From the NCBI GenBank assembly GCA_964594985.1, contig CAZQNQ010000018.1, positions 46,122 to 110,121 on the forward strand: DNA of 64,000 nucleotides. The letters run 5' to 3'. Made by a program: the position numbers and the translations under genes. This document shows positions 25,725 to 34,327 of the stretch, piece after piece. Source of the stretch: JADLHS01 sp964594985. GTDB lineage: Bacteria > Verrucomicrobiota > Verrucomicrobiia > Limisphaerales > JADLHS01. Each line of letters opens with the position of its first letter. Position 1 is the stretch's first letter. The notes under the pieces are model-generated. The model had not been told where the DNA came from and made no database searches. It saw only the letters and a program-made list of their open reading frames with translations.

Positions 25725-27682
25725 TTAGCAGCCGCAGTTGAAAGCATCCAGCCCTTGCGGAAAAACGGCAGCAACAGCACCGCAAGCACCGGCGTCAGCC
25801 AGTAGCCGCTTTCCGCCCAGCGATTGCTTAAATCACCGCCGCTCACGCTGGCAAACTTCGCCGCGCCCGCGACGATCTTCATGTCCGCATCATCCGCTGT
25901 AAGTCGCACCGAGCTTGCATCCGCCGCCCGCGCGGCAGTCGTGAGCGCGTCCAGTTCCACTCCCGGCAATAACGGCGGTAGCAAACGCACCGGCGTGCTG
26001 GAAGATTTGCGCCACGCCGAGATGGCTGCGGCTTGTTCCGGCGCGATGCTGTCCGTGATCCACAGAATCGAACCGCCACCCGCATCAGCGAGAGTTTGAT
26101 CGGCCAGCTTGAGCGCTGCCGCTGCCGCATCTCCGTCTGATGGCATGATCTTCGGGTCGAGCGCCTGCGCGAAGGTGTCAATGATGCCGCCGTCCTTGGT
26201 CGCGGGCATGACGACGTGAGCTGAACCGGCGTAAGCAATAAGCGAAGTCTTCGCCCCAGCTCGTTCCTTCATGAGGTCGTGAATCTTTTCCGTCACGCGC
26301 GTCAGGCGACTGGGCGGCACGTCCTCGGTGGTCATCGAAGGCGAAACCTTCACGACGATGGCGAGCGCCGCCGTATCATCCGCGAACGGCGCTGGCTCGC
26401 GTTTCCATGTCGGCCCGGCAATGGCGATGACCGCCACCACCCAACCGACGGCGATCAATTCCAGCGGACCGAAGCGGGATTTCTTTTCTTCGCCGCTCAA
26501 GAGATGTGCCAGCAGGTGTGGGGCAATGATCCCGCGCCAAGGTTGCATTGCGTCCGTGCGACGGCGCAGCAACCACCACAGCAACGCGACCGGAATCAAC
26601 GCGAGCAACCACCCTGGTCGGATGAAATGGAATGCCGGCGTTGTGATGGCTAAGCCGATCGGCACAAAAGAAGCGAAAGCAGGTTGCGGCGCACCCGTGT
26701 TTGCCGCCTTTGCGCTCTTCTGTTTCAAAAGTCCGAACGCGTGAAACAGCATTGAGAACCCCAGCGCCACCGCCAGCGGCCACCAATAGACGTCGCGCCG
26801 CGGCCGATGCGTGATGGTCTGGGCTTTCTGCGTCTCCAGTTTGTTGAGCTGGCCGTAGATCTCATCAAGTTGCTTGCGGTCGGCGGCATGCGAATAAAGC
26901 CCACCGGTCGCCGTCGCCACGTTCTTCAGCGTGTCCACATCCAGCGCGTCCTCGCCCGCCGCCTTGGGATCGCCGACCGCGACGGTATGGATGACAATGC
27001 CTTTGTCCTTCGCGATCTGCGCTGCTTTCGTGGGGGGCACTTGACTCGCGGTATCATTGCCATCCGTGAGCGCGATGAGCACGCGCTCCTTCACCGTGCT
27101 GTGATCAAACACATTGATCGCCAGACCGAGCGCGTCGCCAAAAGCGGTCTGCGGCCCCGCCATCTTCACCTGCGCTTCATCGAGCAACTGGTGGCAGACT
27201 TTCAAATCCTCGGTGAACGGCGCTTGCACAAACGGCGCGCTGCCGAAGAAAATCAAACCGACGCGATCGCCTTTGCGCTTCGCAAGAAAATCATCCAGCA
27301 CTTCCTTCACCGCCGTAAGGCGATCCACCGTTTCGCCCTTGGCGTTCTTGAAATCCTTCGTCTCCATCGAACCCGACAAATCCACCGCAAGCAGCAGGTC
27401 GCGCACAGGAATCTCCTTCGTGATGGGCGGCTCAATGAGCTGCGGTCGCGCCAACGCCAGCACCGCCGCGCCCCAGCAAACCCATACCGACAACCACCGG
27501 AACCATCCGCCCCGCGAAATCACCGCGCCGGGGCTGGGATGTTGGCCGCTATGTTCCGCCAATCGCGCCAGAAATGGCACGACCAATCCCGGCTTCGTTT
27601 CGCGCCGCGCTGGCACGAGCCACCAGATCAGCAGTGGCAACGCGAGTAACGCGAGCAACCAAGGATGAGCGAGGGTCAGCAT
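25721..27682 (-). CDS. BatA-BatB-like double von Willebrand factor A protein
   Basis: A 653-residue membrane protein. Two copies of the Bat module follow each other: an N-terminal helix pair (residues ~5-25 and 62-80), vWA domain 1 with intact MIDAS 'AVDLSGSM' (D101, S103, S105) and 'LIALTDGND', a helix near 310, then a second helix pair (~355-420) and vWA domain 2. In the second domain the MIDAS segment reads 'VVKVSPSM', with K445 in place of aspartate. The organisation implies fusion of batA and batB. The gene is third-last of the operon, three bases after DUF4381 and overlapping the TPR gene. Confidence 0.9.
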   Translation of the reverse strand: MLTLAHPWLLALLALPLLIWWLVPARRETKPGLVVPFLARLAEHSGQHPSPGAVISRGGWFRWLSVWVCWGAAVLALARPQLIEPPITKEIPVRDLLLAVDLSGSMETKDFKNAKGETVDRLTAVKEVLDDFLAKRKGDRVGLIFFGSAPFVQAPFTEDLKVCHQLLDEAQVKMAGPQTAFGDALGLAINVFDHSTVKERVLIALTDGNDTASQVPPTKAAQIAKDKGIVIHTVAVGDPKAAGEDALDVDTLKNVATATGGLYSHAADRKQLDEIYGQLNKLETQKAQTITHRPRRDVYWWPLAVALGFSMLFHAFGLLKQKSAKAANTGAPQPAFASFVPIGLAITTPAFHFIRPGWLLALIPVALLWWLLRRRTDAMQPWRGIIAPHLLAHLLSGEEKKSRFGPLELIAVGWVVAVIAIAGPTWKREPAPFADDTAALAIVVKVSPSMTTEDVPPSRLTRVTEKIHDLMKERAGAKTSLIAYAGSAHVVMPATKDGGIIDTFAQALDPKIMPSDGDAAAAALKLADQTLADAGGGSILWITDSIAPEQAAAISAWRKSSSTPVRLLPPLLPGVELDALTTAARAADASSVRLTADDADMKIVAGAAKFASVSGGDLSNRWAESGYWLTPVLAVLLLPFFRKGWMLSTAAAK

Positions 27683-27685
27683 GGG

Positions 27686-28273
27686 TTACACCGATGGCTT
27701 TTCCAGAGCAGGCAACGAAGGGAGCAACGGTCTGCCGGTAGATGGATACTTTGTGGTTTTTGCGTCCTTCGATTCAAGGCCGGTCTGGTGATTCTTGATC
27801 CAATGCCGGACGGCCTGCGTCAGTTCTTGAATTTTCTGCTCATCGAGTGCCGCAACGGTGCGCGGATCGTAAATGGCGTTCTCCAGCGTTGCGCCCAAGC
27901 CGTTACTAAAAGCGGCATTCGATCCGGTGTGATCCAGAAACTCAAACCAGGGCTTCCCTGTGAGGGTGGCGACCTGTTCACGTGGGAAAGCCGTAAGCGC
28001 GACACGTTTCAAAAGTTCGGAAAGCGCAAGCATTGTGGCGGCGCGTTGATCTTGGATTTTCAAAGCTGTCTCCAATCGGGCGAGTTCGGGCAAGGCTTCG
28101 CGCCGATAACGGTTGTGTTGCCAGCGGATGAAACTCTTGAGCGCGAAGGCGACCAGGAAAATTAAAGCGAAAGCCATCACCCAATACCAGCCTGACGCGG
28201 GCGGCCACCAGGACACAGGCGCGGGCCCGAGGATGTCGTGCAGGCGATCCAGACTGGCGGCGTTGGTGTTCAT
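27686..28273 (-). CDS. DUF4381 protein of the Bat operon
   Basis: A 195-residue protein with 'LDRLHDILGPAPVSWWPPAS' at the N-terminus and one membrane helix at residues ~28-46 (WYWVMAFALIFLVAFALKSF), then a helical cytoplasmic part ('LPELARLETALKIQDQRAAT', 'ALSELLKRVALTAFPREQVA', 'LTGKPWFEFLDHT'). This matches DUF4381, which is found between DUF58 and vWA genes in MoxR/Bat operons. Its ATG overlaps the DUF58 stop as ATGA. The last residues (LLPSLPALEK) resemble a degenerate hairpin arm translation, which is uncertain. Confidence 0.88.
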   Translation of the reverse strand: MNTNAASLDRLHDILGPAPVSWWPPASGWYWVMAFALIFLVAFALKSFIRWQHNRYRREALPELARLETALKIQDQRAATMLALSELLKRVALTAFPREQVATLTGKPWFEFLDHTGSNAAFSNGLGATLENAIYDPRTVAALDEQKIQELTQAVRHWIKNHQTGLESKDAKTTKYPSTGRPLLPSLPALEKPSV

Positions 28274-29238
28274 CGCAAACGCGCTCCGAGTTGATGCCGG
28301 ATCTGGTCCACGACACTTTCGCTCGTGCTCAACGGAATCACAGGCGTCTCGCGATGCAGTAGAAATTTTCTGCCGGCAGCACGCTGTTCGGCGAATGTCT
28401 CGCGAAACCGCGTCCGTAAACCGCGATCATTGGTATCCACTTCCAGTTGTTGCACGCCATCACCGAAGACAAGCGGGCCAGCGGCGGGCAGTTCAGTTTC
28501 CAGTGGATCATGCACGAACGCGAACAACACATCGTTGTGCCGCGCGATGCGCGTGAGCAACTGGCGCGATTCCTCATCGTGTCCCGCGCCGTCGCTGATG
28601 ATGCAGACGAGGCAATCATGCTTGGCCAGCCGGTCACAGCGGCGCAATACGTCGTTGAACATGCCAGGATTAGGACGGACGCCGGAGTTGAGTGACAGCG
28701 CCCGGTTTTGTTCGACAATCGTTTGAAGAATCCGCATCACCGTGGCCTGACTGCGTTGCGGCCGGATCTCAACAATTTGTGAATCGTTGAACACCAAGGC
28801 GCCGACACGGTCTTTCTGGGACAACACGCGCCACGCGCCGAGCGCGGCCATCTCGGCGGCGGTGACGGACTTCATGTTCTTCACGCTGCCGAAAAACATG
28901 CTGGCGCGTTGGTCCACAAGCAGCAGCGTGGTGCGCTCGCGTTCCTCGGTGAAAACGCGACTGTGGGTTTTGCGCGTGCGTGCGGTGACTTTCCAATCGA
29001 TCTGCCGGATGTCATCGCCGAGTTGGTAGCGCCGGATTTCCTCGAAATTCAACCCGCGCCCGCGCAACCGTGAGGCGTGTCGGCCGGAGAGGAGTGATTG
29101 AATGGGTTGACGGGGAAGAAAACTGAAACCGTGCGCACGATGCTGCAAAGCAACCAAGTCACCCAAACTGACGTAAACACCGGGAGCTTCGGTTTGAACA
29201 GAAGGACGCGAAGATAGCGAAGGCGAACTGGAGTTCAT
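28270..29238 (-). CDS. DUF58 protein of the Bat operon
   Basis: A 322-residue cytoplasmic protein from the ATG at 29238, which overlaps the GxxExxY stop as ATGA. The longer open frame upstream reads through the nuclease gene in another frame and is rejected. The DUF58 signature 'RGRGLNFEEIRRYQLGDDIR' then 'QIDWKVTARTRKTHSRVFTE' is clear, and a vWA-like fold follows ('TLLLVDQRASMFFGS', 'DCLVCIISDGAGHDEESR'). The first ~18 residues (NSSSPSLSSRPSVQTEAP) are translated from the right arm of the hairpin 29197-29268. Confidence 0.9.
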   Translation of the reverse strand: MNSSSPSLSSRPSVQTEAPGVYVSLGDLVALQHRAHGFSFLPRQPIQSLLSGRHASRLRGRGLNFEEIRRYQLGDDIRQIDWKVTARTRKTHSRVFTEERERTTLLLVDQRASMFFGSVKNMKSVTAAEMAALGAWRVLSQKDRVGALVFNDSQIVEIRPQRSQATVMRILQTIVEQNRALSLNSGVRPNPGMFNDVLRRCDRLAKHDCLVCIISDGAGHDEESRQLLTRIARHNDVLFAFVHDPLETELPAAGPLVFGDGVQQLEVDTNDRGLRTRFRETFAEQRAAGRKFLLHRETPVIPLSTSESVVDQIRHQLGARLR

Positions 29239-29268
29239 AACTCTTTGCTCCCTTTGCGTTCTTCTGTT
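29197..29268 (-). repeat. Hairpin family B, AACAGAAG subtype (copy B2)
   Basis: On the minus strand: AACAGAAGAACGCAAAGGGA in the left arm, an ATGA in the loop (29235-29238), and CTTCGCGTCCTTCTGTT-like sequence ending the right arm. The left arm encodes the C-terminus of the GxxExxY protein and the right arm the N-terminus of DUF58, so the gene junction lies in the loop. Confidence 0.82.
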
Positions 29269-29774
29269 TCCACTTTCGTTCCAAACCCGCCGCCGTCTGC
29301 GCCGGGGAGGATGAGCCGATGAATCCCATCGACAAGACGGGCTTCGTGAAAGTTGATGAGCAGCCCCAGCGGCGCATTGAGGAGCTTCATGTAACTCAGC
29401 AACTGCGCTTTGTGGATGGGAAGAACTTTTTCCACGGCTTTTAGTTCGAGGATGAGGCAATCGCCCACATACACGTCCAGCTTCAAAGGCTCATCGAAAA
29501 TGAAGCCTTTGTATTCGACCGGAACAATCAGTTGTTGTCGTGCTGGAATATTTTGCAATGACAACTCTCGCATCAAGCACTTCTCGTAAATGGATTCGAC
29601 CAGGCCCGGCCCTTTCTCGCGATGCACTTCAATCGCCGCGCCGATGACCTTGCGGCTCAACTCGTCCGCGCGTTTGAATTTTGGATGCACAGCTTGAACA
29701 GAAGAACGCAAAGATCGCGAAGGGGTCTCATTCATCCCTTTGCGATCTTCGCTGCCTTCTGTAGAAGTCCTCAT
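29235..29774 (-). CDS. GxxExxY family predicted PD-(D/E)XK nuclease, copy 1
   Basis: A 179-residue protein. The family motif GLVESIY occurs in 'GPGLVESIYEKCL', and a PD-(D/E)XK-like core is seen as 'LKLDVYVGDCLILELKAVEK' followed by 'IHKAQLLSYMKLLN'. It ends near 'LILPGA', after which comes a hairpin-encoded tail. The ATG at 29774 overlaps the MoxR stop as ATGA and the TGA overlaps the DUF58 start as ATGA. Residues ~3-27 come from the hairpin 29697-29762. Bat operons normally have MoxR directly before DUF58, so this gene is an insertion. Its biochemical role is not established. Confidence 0.88.
   Translation of the reverse strand: MRTSTEGSEDRKGMNETPSRSLRSSVQAVHPKFKRADELSRKVIGAAIEVHREKGPGLVESIYEKCLMRELSLQNIPARQQLIVPVEYKGFIFDEPLKLDVYVGDCLILELKAVEKVLPIHKAQLLSYMKLLNAPLGLLINFHEARLVDGIHRLILPGADGGGFGTKVETEERKGSKEL
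29697..29762 (-). repeat. Hairpin family B, AACAGAAG subtype (copy B3)
   Basis: On the minus strand: ACAGAAGGCAGCGAAGATCG then CAAAGGG, a loop ATGAATGAGA, then CCCTTCGCGATCTTTGCGTT and CTTCTGTT. The inner part (CGAAGATCGCAAAGGG with CCCTTCGCGATCTTTGCG) pairs almost perfectly. It occupies the first codons of the GxxExxY gene, nine bases after its ATGA overlap with MoxR. Confidence 0.87.
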
Positions 29775-30739
29775 GCGACGGCAACCTGTTTCAACACTTC
29801 ATCCAAGACGGCATCCTTCGTGACGCCTTCCGCCTCGGCTTCATAAGTGAGGATCAACCGGTGCCGCAGACAGGCGTGCGCGACGGCTTTCACGTCCTCA
29901 GGCGTGGCGGTATCGCGGCCCGCCAGCCAGGCCCGGGCGCGCGCGCCGCGATCCAATGCCAGCGTGCCCCGGGGGCTCGCGCCGACCTTGAGCCACTGCG
30001 AGAGCTTTGAGCCCTTGAAGTCAGCCGGACGGCGCGTGGCGGCGACCAAAGCCACAATGTATTTCTCCACCGCTTCGGCAACCTGCACGGCGAGCACTTC
30101 CTTCCGCGCATCAAAAACCGTCTGCGCCGCGATCTTGCCGTTGTCTTGGCCTTTTGTATCCGCATCTTCGCCACGAACCAGACGCAGGATTTTCTTTTCA
30201 TCCTCGTCGTTCGAGTAACCGACAAAGACGTGCAGGAGAAAGCGGTCCATCTGCGCCTCGGGCAACGGATACGTGCCTTCCTGTTCGATGGGATTTTGCG
30301 TGGCCATGACGAGAAACAGCTCCGGCAGCTTGTGCGTTTTGCCGGCGATGGTGACCTGACGTTCCTCCATTGCTTCGAGCAACGCCGCCTGGGCCTTGGC
30401 GGGAGCGCGATTGATTTCGTCAGCGAGAATGAGGTTGCCGAACACCGGCCCTTGCTGGAATTGGAATTTTCCGCCGGCCGCTTCGCCGGTGTAAATCTCC
30501 GTCCCGGTGATGTCGCTGGGCAGCAGGTCCGGCGTGAACTGGATGCGACTGAACTCGCTCTCCAGATTGGCGGCCAGCGTCTTGATGGTGCGCGTCTTGG
30601 CGAGGCCGGGCAAACCTTCCATCAACACATGCCCGTTGGCGAGCAGCGCGATGAGTAACTGGTCAATGACTTCGTCCTGGCCGATGACGGCGGCGGCGAT
30701 GCGTTTCTTGAGGTCGAGGATCTGGTCGCGAGTGGTCAT
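29771..30739 (-). CDS. moxR: MoxR-family AAA+ ATPase
   Basis: A 322-residue cytoplasmic ATPase, first gene of the Bat operon. Walker A is in 'MEGLPGLAKTRT' (residues ~40-51), Walker B in 'LILADEINRAPAKAQ', sensor 1 in 'VMATQNPIEQEGTYPLPEAQ', and arginine-finger region 'MDRFLLHV'. MoxR ATPases act as chaperones for vWA-domain partners, here DUF58 and the BatA/B protein downstream. The upstream 108-bp gap to the sulfatase gene should contain the operon promoter. Stop overlaps the GxxExxY start as ATGA. Confidence 0.95.
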   Translation of the reverse strand: MTTRDQILDLKKRIAAAVIGQDEVIDQLLIALLANGHVLMEGLPGLAKTRTIKTLAANLESEFSRIQFTPDLLPSDITGTEIYTGEAAGGKFQFQQGPVFGNLILADEINRAPAKAQAALLEAMEERQVTIAGKTHKLPELFLVMATQNPIEQEGTYPLPEAQMDRFLLHVFVGYSNDEDEKKILRLVRGEDADTKGQDNGKIAAQTVFDARKEVLAVQVAEAVEKYIVALVAATRRPADFKGSKLSQWLKVGASPRGTLALDRGARARAWLAGRDTATPEDVKAVAHACLRHRLILTYEAEAEGVTKDAVLDEVLKQVAVA

Positions 30740-30847
30740 ATTCGTAATGTGCAGCTCAGGGGCTGGCTTCCTGTTTTTAGTTGGAGAGGGGGACTCTTAC
30801 GAGCCCCCCTCATGGTTTCATGTGGAAACCGAAACGGACGTTCTTGA

Positions 30848-32449
30848 TTACCGCGTCTTGAGCGACTCAAGTTTCTTCAACCGATCAAGGGCAGCTTCCT
30901 TTTGCAGCATCCCATAGTTGATGCCGCTGGGGTTGAGCGTCGAGCCGGTCTGAAACGGATACTGATCGAAGTCGGCGAAAAACTCTTTGATCTGCTGCTG
31001 GATGGGGACAAGCAACCACATCTGTTGGCCAAAGAATTTCATGGCTTCGCCACCTTCCTTGAGTCCCCGTTCATAGGGGTCCATGCGCAGATTGGTGATC
31101 ATCGCCCACGAGGTCACTTCCCGCGTGGCCGTGGCGATATTGCCTTCGCTGGCGACGGCGAAGCTGACCTTCCAGTCGTTCCAGCGAACGGCGTTGAGAT
31201 TGCCCCCTTGATCGAAGTAGAAGAGCCGTTCGCGGGGACCGGCCTTTTCCTTGCCCTGGAAGTACGGCAGGAAATTATAGCCATCGAGATGCACCTTGAA
31301 CTGCTTGCCGTGGAACGTGGCGCCCTTGGCCAGTTGTTCTTTGACATCCGGCACCCCCGCCGCCGCCAGCAACGTCGGGAACCAATCGAGGTTGGAGATC
31401 ATGTCGTTGTAAACCGTGCCGGGCTTGATCACCCCGGGCCAGCGGATCATCATCGGAATGCGGAAACCGCCTTCCCAAGTCGTGCCCTTCTCACCGCGGA
31501 ACATCGTCATGGCGCCGTCGGGCCACAGCGCGATCTCCGCACCGTTGTCGGTGCTGTAGATCACGATGGTGTTATCGGCGATCTTCAACTCGTCGAGCAA
31601 ATTGAGTAGTTCGCCCACCATCCCGTCGTGCTCAACCATGCCGTCGGCATGGATGCCCTTGCCCGTCTTGCCGACCGACTCCTTCTTGAGATGCGTGAAG
31701 ACGTGCATGCGGGTGGCATTAAACCACATGAAGAACGGCTTGTTCGCCTTGGTCTGGCGTTGGATGAAATCCTTGCCAGCGGCGAGGAACTCTTCATCCA
31801 CTGTCTCCATGCGCTTTGAATTAAGTGGTCCGGTGTCTTCGATCTTGCCGTCGGCGGTGGATTTGATGACGCCGCGCGGACCAAACTTCTTTTTGAATTC
31901 CGGATCTTTCGGATAGAAGTAACCTTCCGGCTCCTCCTCCGCGTTGAGGTGATAGAGGTTGCCAAAGAATTCATCGAAGCCGTGCTTGGTCGGCAGATGC
32001 TTGTCCTGATCGCCGAGGTGATTCTTGCCGAATTGTCCGGTCGCGTAACCCTGCTGCTTCATCGCGTCGGCAATCGTCGGCATCCACTCGGTGATGCCGT
32101 GGTCATCCCCCGGCATGCCGATGGTCAACAGGCCGGTACGGAACGGCTCCTGCCCGAGGATGAAACTGGCGCGGCCCGCCGTGCAACTTTGTTGCCCGTA
32201 CGCGTCGGTGAACAACGCGCCTTCCCGGGCGAGGCGATCAATGTTCGGCGTCTTGTAACCCATCAAGCCCATCGTGTAAGCGCTGATTTGCGGGATGCCA
32301 ATGTCATCGCCCCAGATGACGAGGATGTTGGGTTTCTTGGCTGGCGTCTGGGCTTGCGCATTGGCGGTAGCGATGACACAGGCAACGATCGCAGTCGTAA
32401 TAACATGAAGTCTTCGCACCCAGCCGTTGGTCAGTATTGGTATTTTCAT
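30848..32449 (-). CDS. Exported arylsulfatase, type I (paralogue 1)
   Basis: A 533-residue sulfatase with a signal peptide after a short basic start (cleavage near 'ANAQAQTPAKKPN'). Metal ligands appear in 'ILVIWGDDIGIPQIS', and the formylglycine region reads 'GQQSCTAGRASFILGQ'. The catalytic cysteine is therefore followed by T-A-G-R, not by the textbook C-x-P-x-R. 'IYSTDNGAEIALWPDGAMTM' supplies the other DN metal ligands. The substrate is unknown; in this phylum such enzymes act on sulfated polysaccharides or are housekeeping arylsulfatases. A close paralogue starts upstream at 34072. Confidence 0.92.
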   Translation of the reverse strand: MKIPILTNGWVRRLHVITTAIVACVIATANAQAQTPAKKPNILVIWGDDIGIPQISAYTMGLMGYKTPNIDRLAREGALFTDAYGQQSCTAGRASFILGQEPFRTGLLTIGMPGDDHGITEWMPTIADAMKQQGYATGQFGKNHLGDQDKHLPTKHGFDEFFGNLYHLNAEEEPEGYFYPKDPEFKKKFGPRGVIKSTADGKIEDTGPLNSKRMETVDEEFLAAGKDFIQRQTKANKPFFMWFNATRMHVFTHLKKESVGKTGKGIHADGMVEHDGMVGELLNLLDELKIADNTIVIYSTDNGAEIALWPDGAMTMFRGEKGTTWEGGFRIPMMIRWPGVIKPGTVYNDMISNLDWFPTLLAAAGVPDVKEQLAKGATFHGKQFKVHLDGYNFLPYFQGKEKAGPRERLFYFDQGGNLNAVRWNDWKVSFAVASEGNIATATREVTSWAMITNLRMDPYERGLKEGGEAMKFFGQQMWLLVPIQQQIKEFFADFDQYPFQTGSTLNPSGINYGMLQKEAALDRLKKLESLKTR

Positions 32450-32500
32450 AATGGTGGTTCCGATGCTTGTTTATTTGCGGCTCATGAAATGTCTCGTGCG

Positions 32501-34072
32501 TTACTTGCCTTTATTACCCGCTTCCAGCTTCTCGATGACCTGATCAATCGAGAAGCTCGCAGGCTTCTGCCGGGGCGGGAATTCCTTGTAAGTGGCAAGG
32601 TAGGCCCCGACCTTTTCTGCCGAAGGCAACACCAGATAGGCATGTTTCATGAACCAAGCCTCCCAATTGGCTGAGGCGTCCCAGGCGTATTCGTAGGGGT
32701 CGGACTTGAGATCAATGACGATCGGCGCCCGCAGGCTCGTGAGCGGCATGCGCCACACCGCCATGCCCGTGGCGAGTTGCACCGTGTAATGAAATTTGAA
32801 GCGATCATCCCGATACGCGAGCAGGTCGCCGTCATCGCTGAAGTAAAAATACTCGTGCCGGGCGCTGGTCTTGGACTGGCCGGTGAGATAAGGCACCTGA
32901 TTATATCCATCCAGATGGACTTTGAAGGTCTTGTCACCGGCTTTGACGCCTTTGGTGGCATTCTCGCGCAGATTGGCATCGCCGCCCGCCGCCGCGACCA
33001 GGGTCGGCAGCCAGTCTTCCGCCGAGAACAGCTCCGTGAAATTTGAGCCGGGTTTGACCTTTCCGGGCCAACGGATCAAGGCGGGAACGCGAACCGCGCC
33101 CTCCCAACCGGTATCCTTCTCCGAACGGAACGGCGAAGCGCCCCCATCGGGCCATTGATTCTTCATCGCGCCGTTGTCGGTTGTATAGATGACGATGGTG
33201 TTGTCGGCGATCTTGAGATCATCCAGCAATTTGAGCAGTTCTCCGACCTGACCGTCATGCTCGGTCATGCCGTCAGCTTGCGTGCCCAAGCCCGTCTTGC
33301 CGGCGGATGCCGGCTTGAGATGCGTAAAGATGTGCATCCGCGTCGAGTTGAACCAGCAGAAGAACGGCTTGCCCGATTTATTCTGGCGTTCGATGAAATC
33401 CTTCGCCGCTGCCATGAATTCCTCGTCCACCGTCTCCATGCGCTTCTTGGTGAGCGGTCCGGTGTCCTCGACTTTGCCATCCGCCGTCGCTTTGAGCACG
33501 CCGCGCGGACCAAACTTTTTCTTGAACTCCGGGTCTTTGGGATAATCCTCATTCTCGGGTTCTTCCTCGGCATTCAGGTGATACAGATTGCCGAAGAATT
33601 CGTCGAAACCGTGCTTCGTCGGCAGGAACTCATCTCGGTCACCCAGATGGTTCTTTCCGAACTGTCCGGTTGCGTAGCCCAACGGCTTCAAAAATTCCGC
33701 GATCGTCGGGTCCTCCTTCTGAATACCGATGGGCGAACCCGGCAGGCCCACCTTCGTCAGGCCGGTGCGGAACGGACATTGTCCGGTGATGAACGCCGCG
33801 CGTCCAGCGGTGCAACTTTGCTGGCCATAATAGGTGACAAACACCCCGCCCTCGTTGCCGATGCGGTCAATGTTCGGCGTCGTGAATCCCATCAGGCCAC
33901 GGCTGTAGGCACTGATGTTCGCTTGACCGATATCATCGCCAAAAATGACGAGGATATTGGGTTTCTTGGTTTGCGCTTGGGCAACGGAGAAGCCAGCCCC
34001 GGCGAACGACAGTGCCAGGACAGCGACGCCAAACTTTGGTAGCAAGCCACGGAGGGAGTTTGGTATTTTCAT
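32501..34072 (-). CDS. Exported arylsulfatase, type I (paralogue 2)
   Basis: A 523-residue sulfatase with signal peptide ending near 'FSVAQAQTKKPN'. Motifs parallel those of its neighbour: 'ILVIFGDDIGQANISAYSRG', 'GQQSCTAGRAAFITGQCPFR', 'NHLGDRDEFLPTKHGFDEFF' and 'IYTTDNGAMKNQWPDGGASP'. The active-site cysteine again sits in C-T-A-G-R. The two genes are 51 nt apart on one strand, and long stretches such as 'HGFDEFFGNLYHLNAEEEPE' are identical, so they arose by tandem duplication. A sulfatase-maturing enzyme is not in the window. Confidence 0.92.
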   Translation of the reverse strand: MKIPNSLRGLLPKFGVAVLALSFAGAGFSVAQAQTKKPNILVIFGDDIGQANISAYSRGLMGFTTPNIDRIGNEGGVFVTYYGQQSCTAGRAAFITGQCPFRTGLTKVGLPGSPIGIQKEDPTIAEFLKPLGYATGQFGKNHLGDRDEFLPTKHGFDEFFGNLYHLNAEEEPENEDYPKDPEFKKKFGPRGVLKATADGKVEDTGPLTKKRMETVDEEFMAAAKDFIERQNKSGKPFFCWFNSTRMHIFTHLKPASAGKTGLGTQADGMTEHDGQVGELLKLLDDLKIADNTIVIYTTDNGAMKNQWPDGGASPFRSEKDTGWEGAVRVPALIRWPGKVKPGSNFTELFSAEDWLPTLVAAAGGDANLRENATKGVKAGDKTFKVHLDGYNQVPYLTGQSKTSARHEYFYFSDDGDLLAYRDDRFKFHYTVQLATGMAVWRMPLTSLRAPIVIDLKSDPYEYAWDASANWEAWFMKHAYLVLPSAEKVGAYLATYKEFPPRQKPASFSIDQVIEKLEAGNKGK

Positions 34073-34327
34073 AGTCTTCTACTTTTTGTTTAGTCTGGTC
34101 CGCAACCGAAGATTTCATCCCCCTTTGCGGACTGAGAGGGGACGAAAACTGATAAAGAACGTAAGTGAACTCGATTTGAAATCCAACTAAGATTCTGGAA
34201 ATCAGGTGACTCTTAAAGACTGCAATGCAATAGATTGGACTCTTGGCTCAATTCGTTAATACAAGCACGACTCAGAAAATTTCGATGTCGGCGTGGTCTT
34301 CGTCCGTGGACAGAATTGAACTTCTGA

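Noticed and set aside
29239..29460. N-terminal extension of DUF58
   Set aside because: It overlaps the GxxExxY gene in a different frame and reads as arginine/serine-rich noise; the ATGA overlap at 29238 gives a better start.
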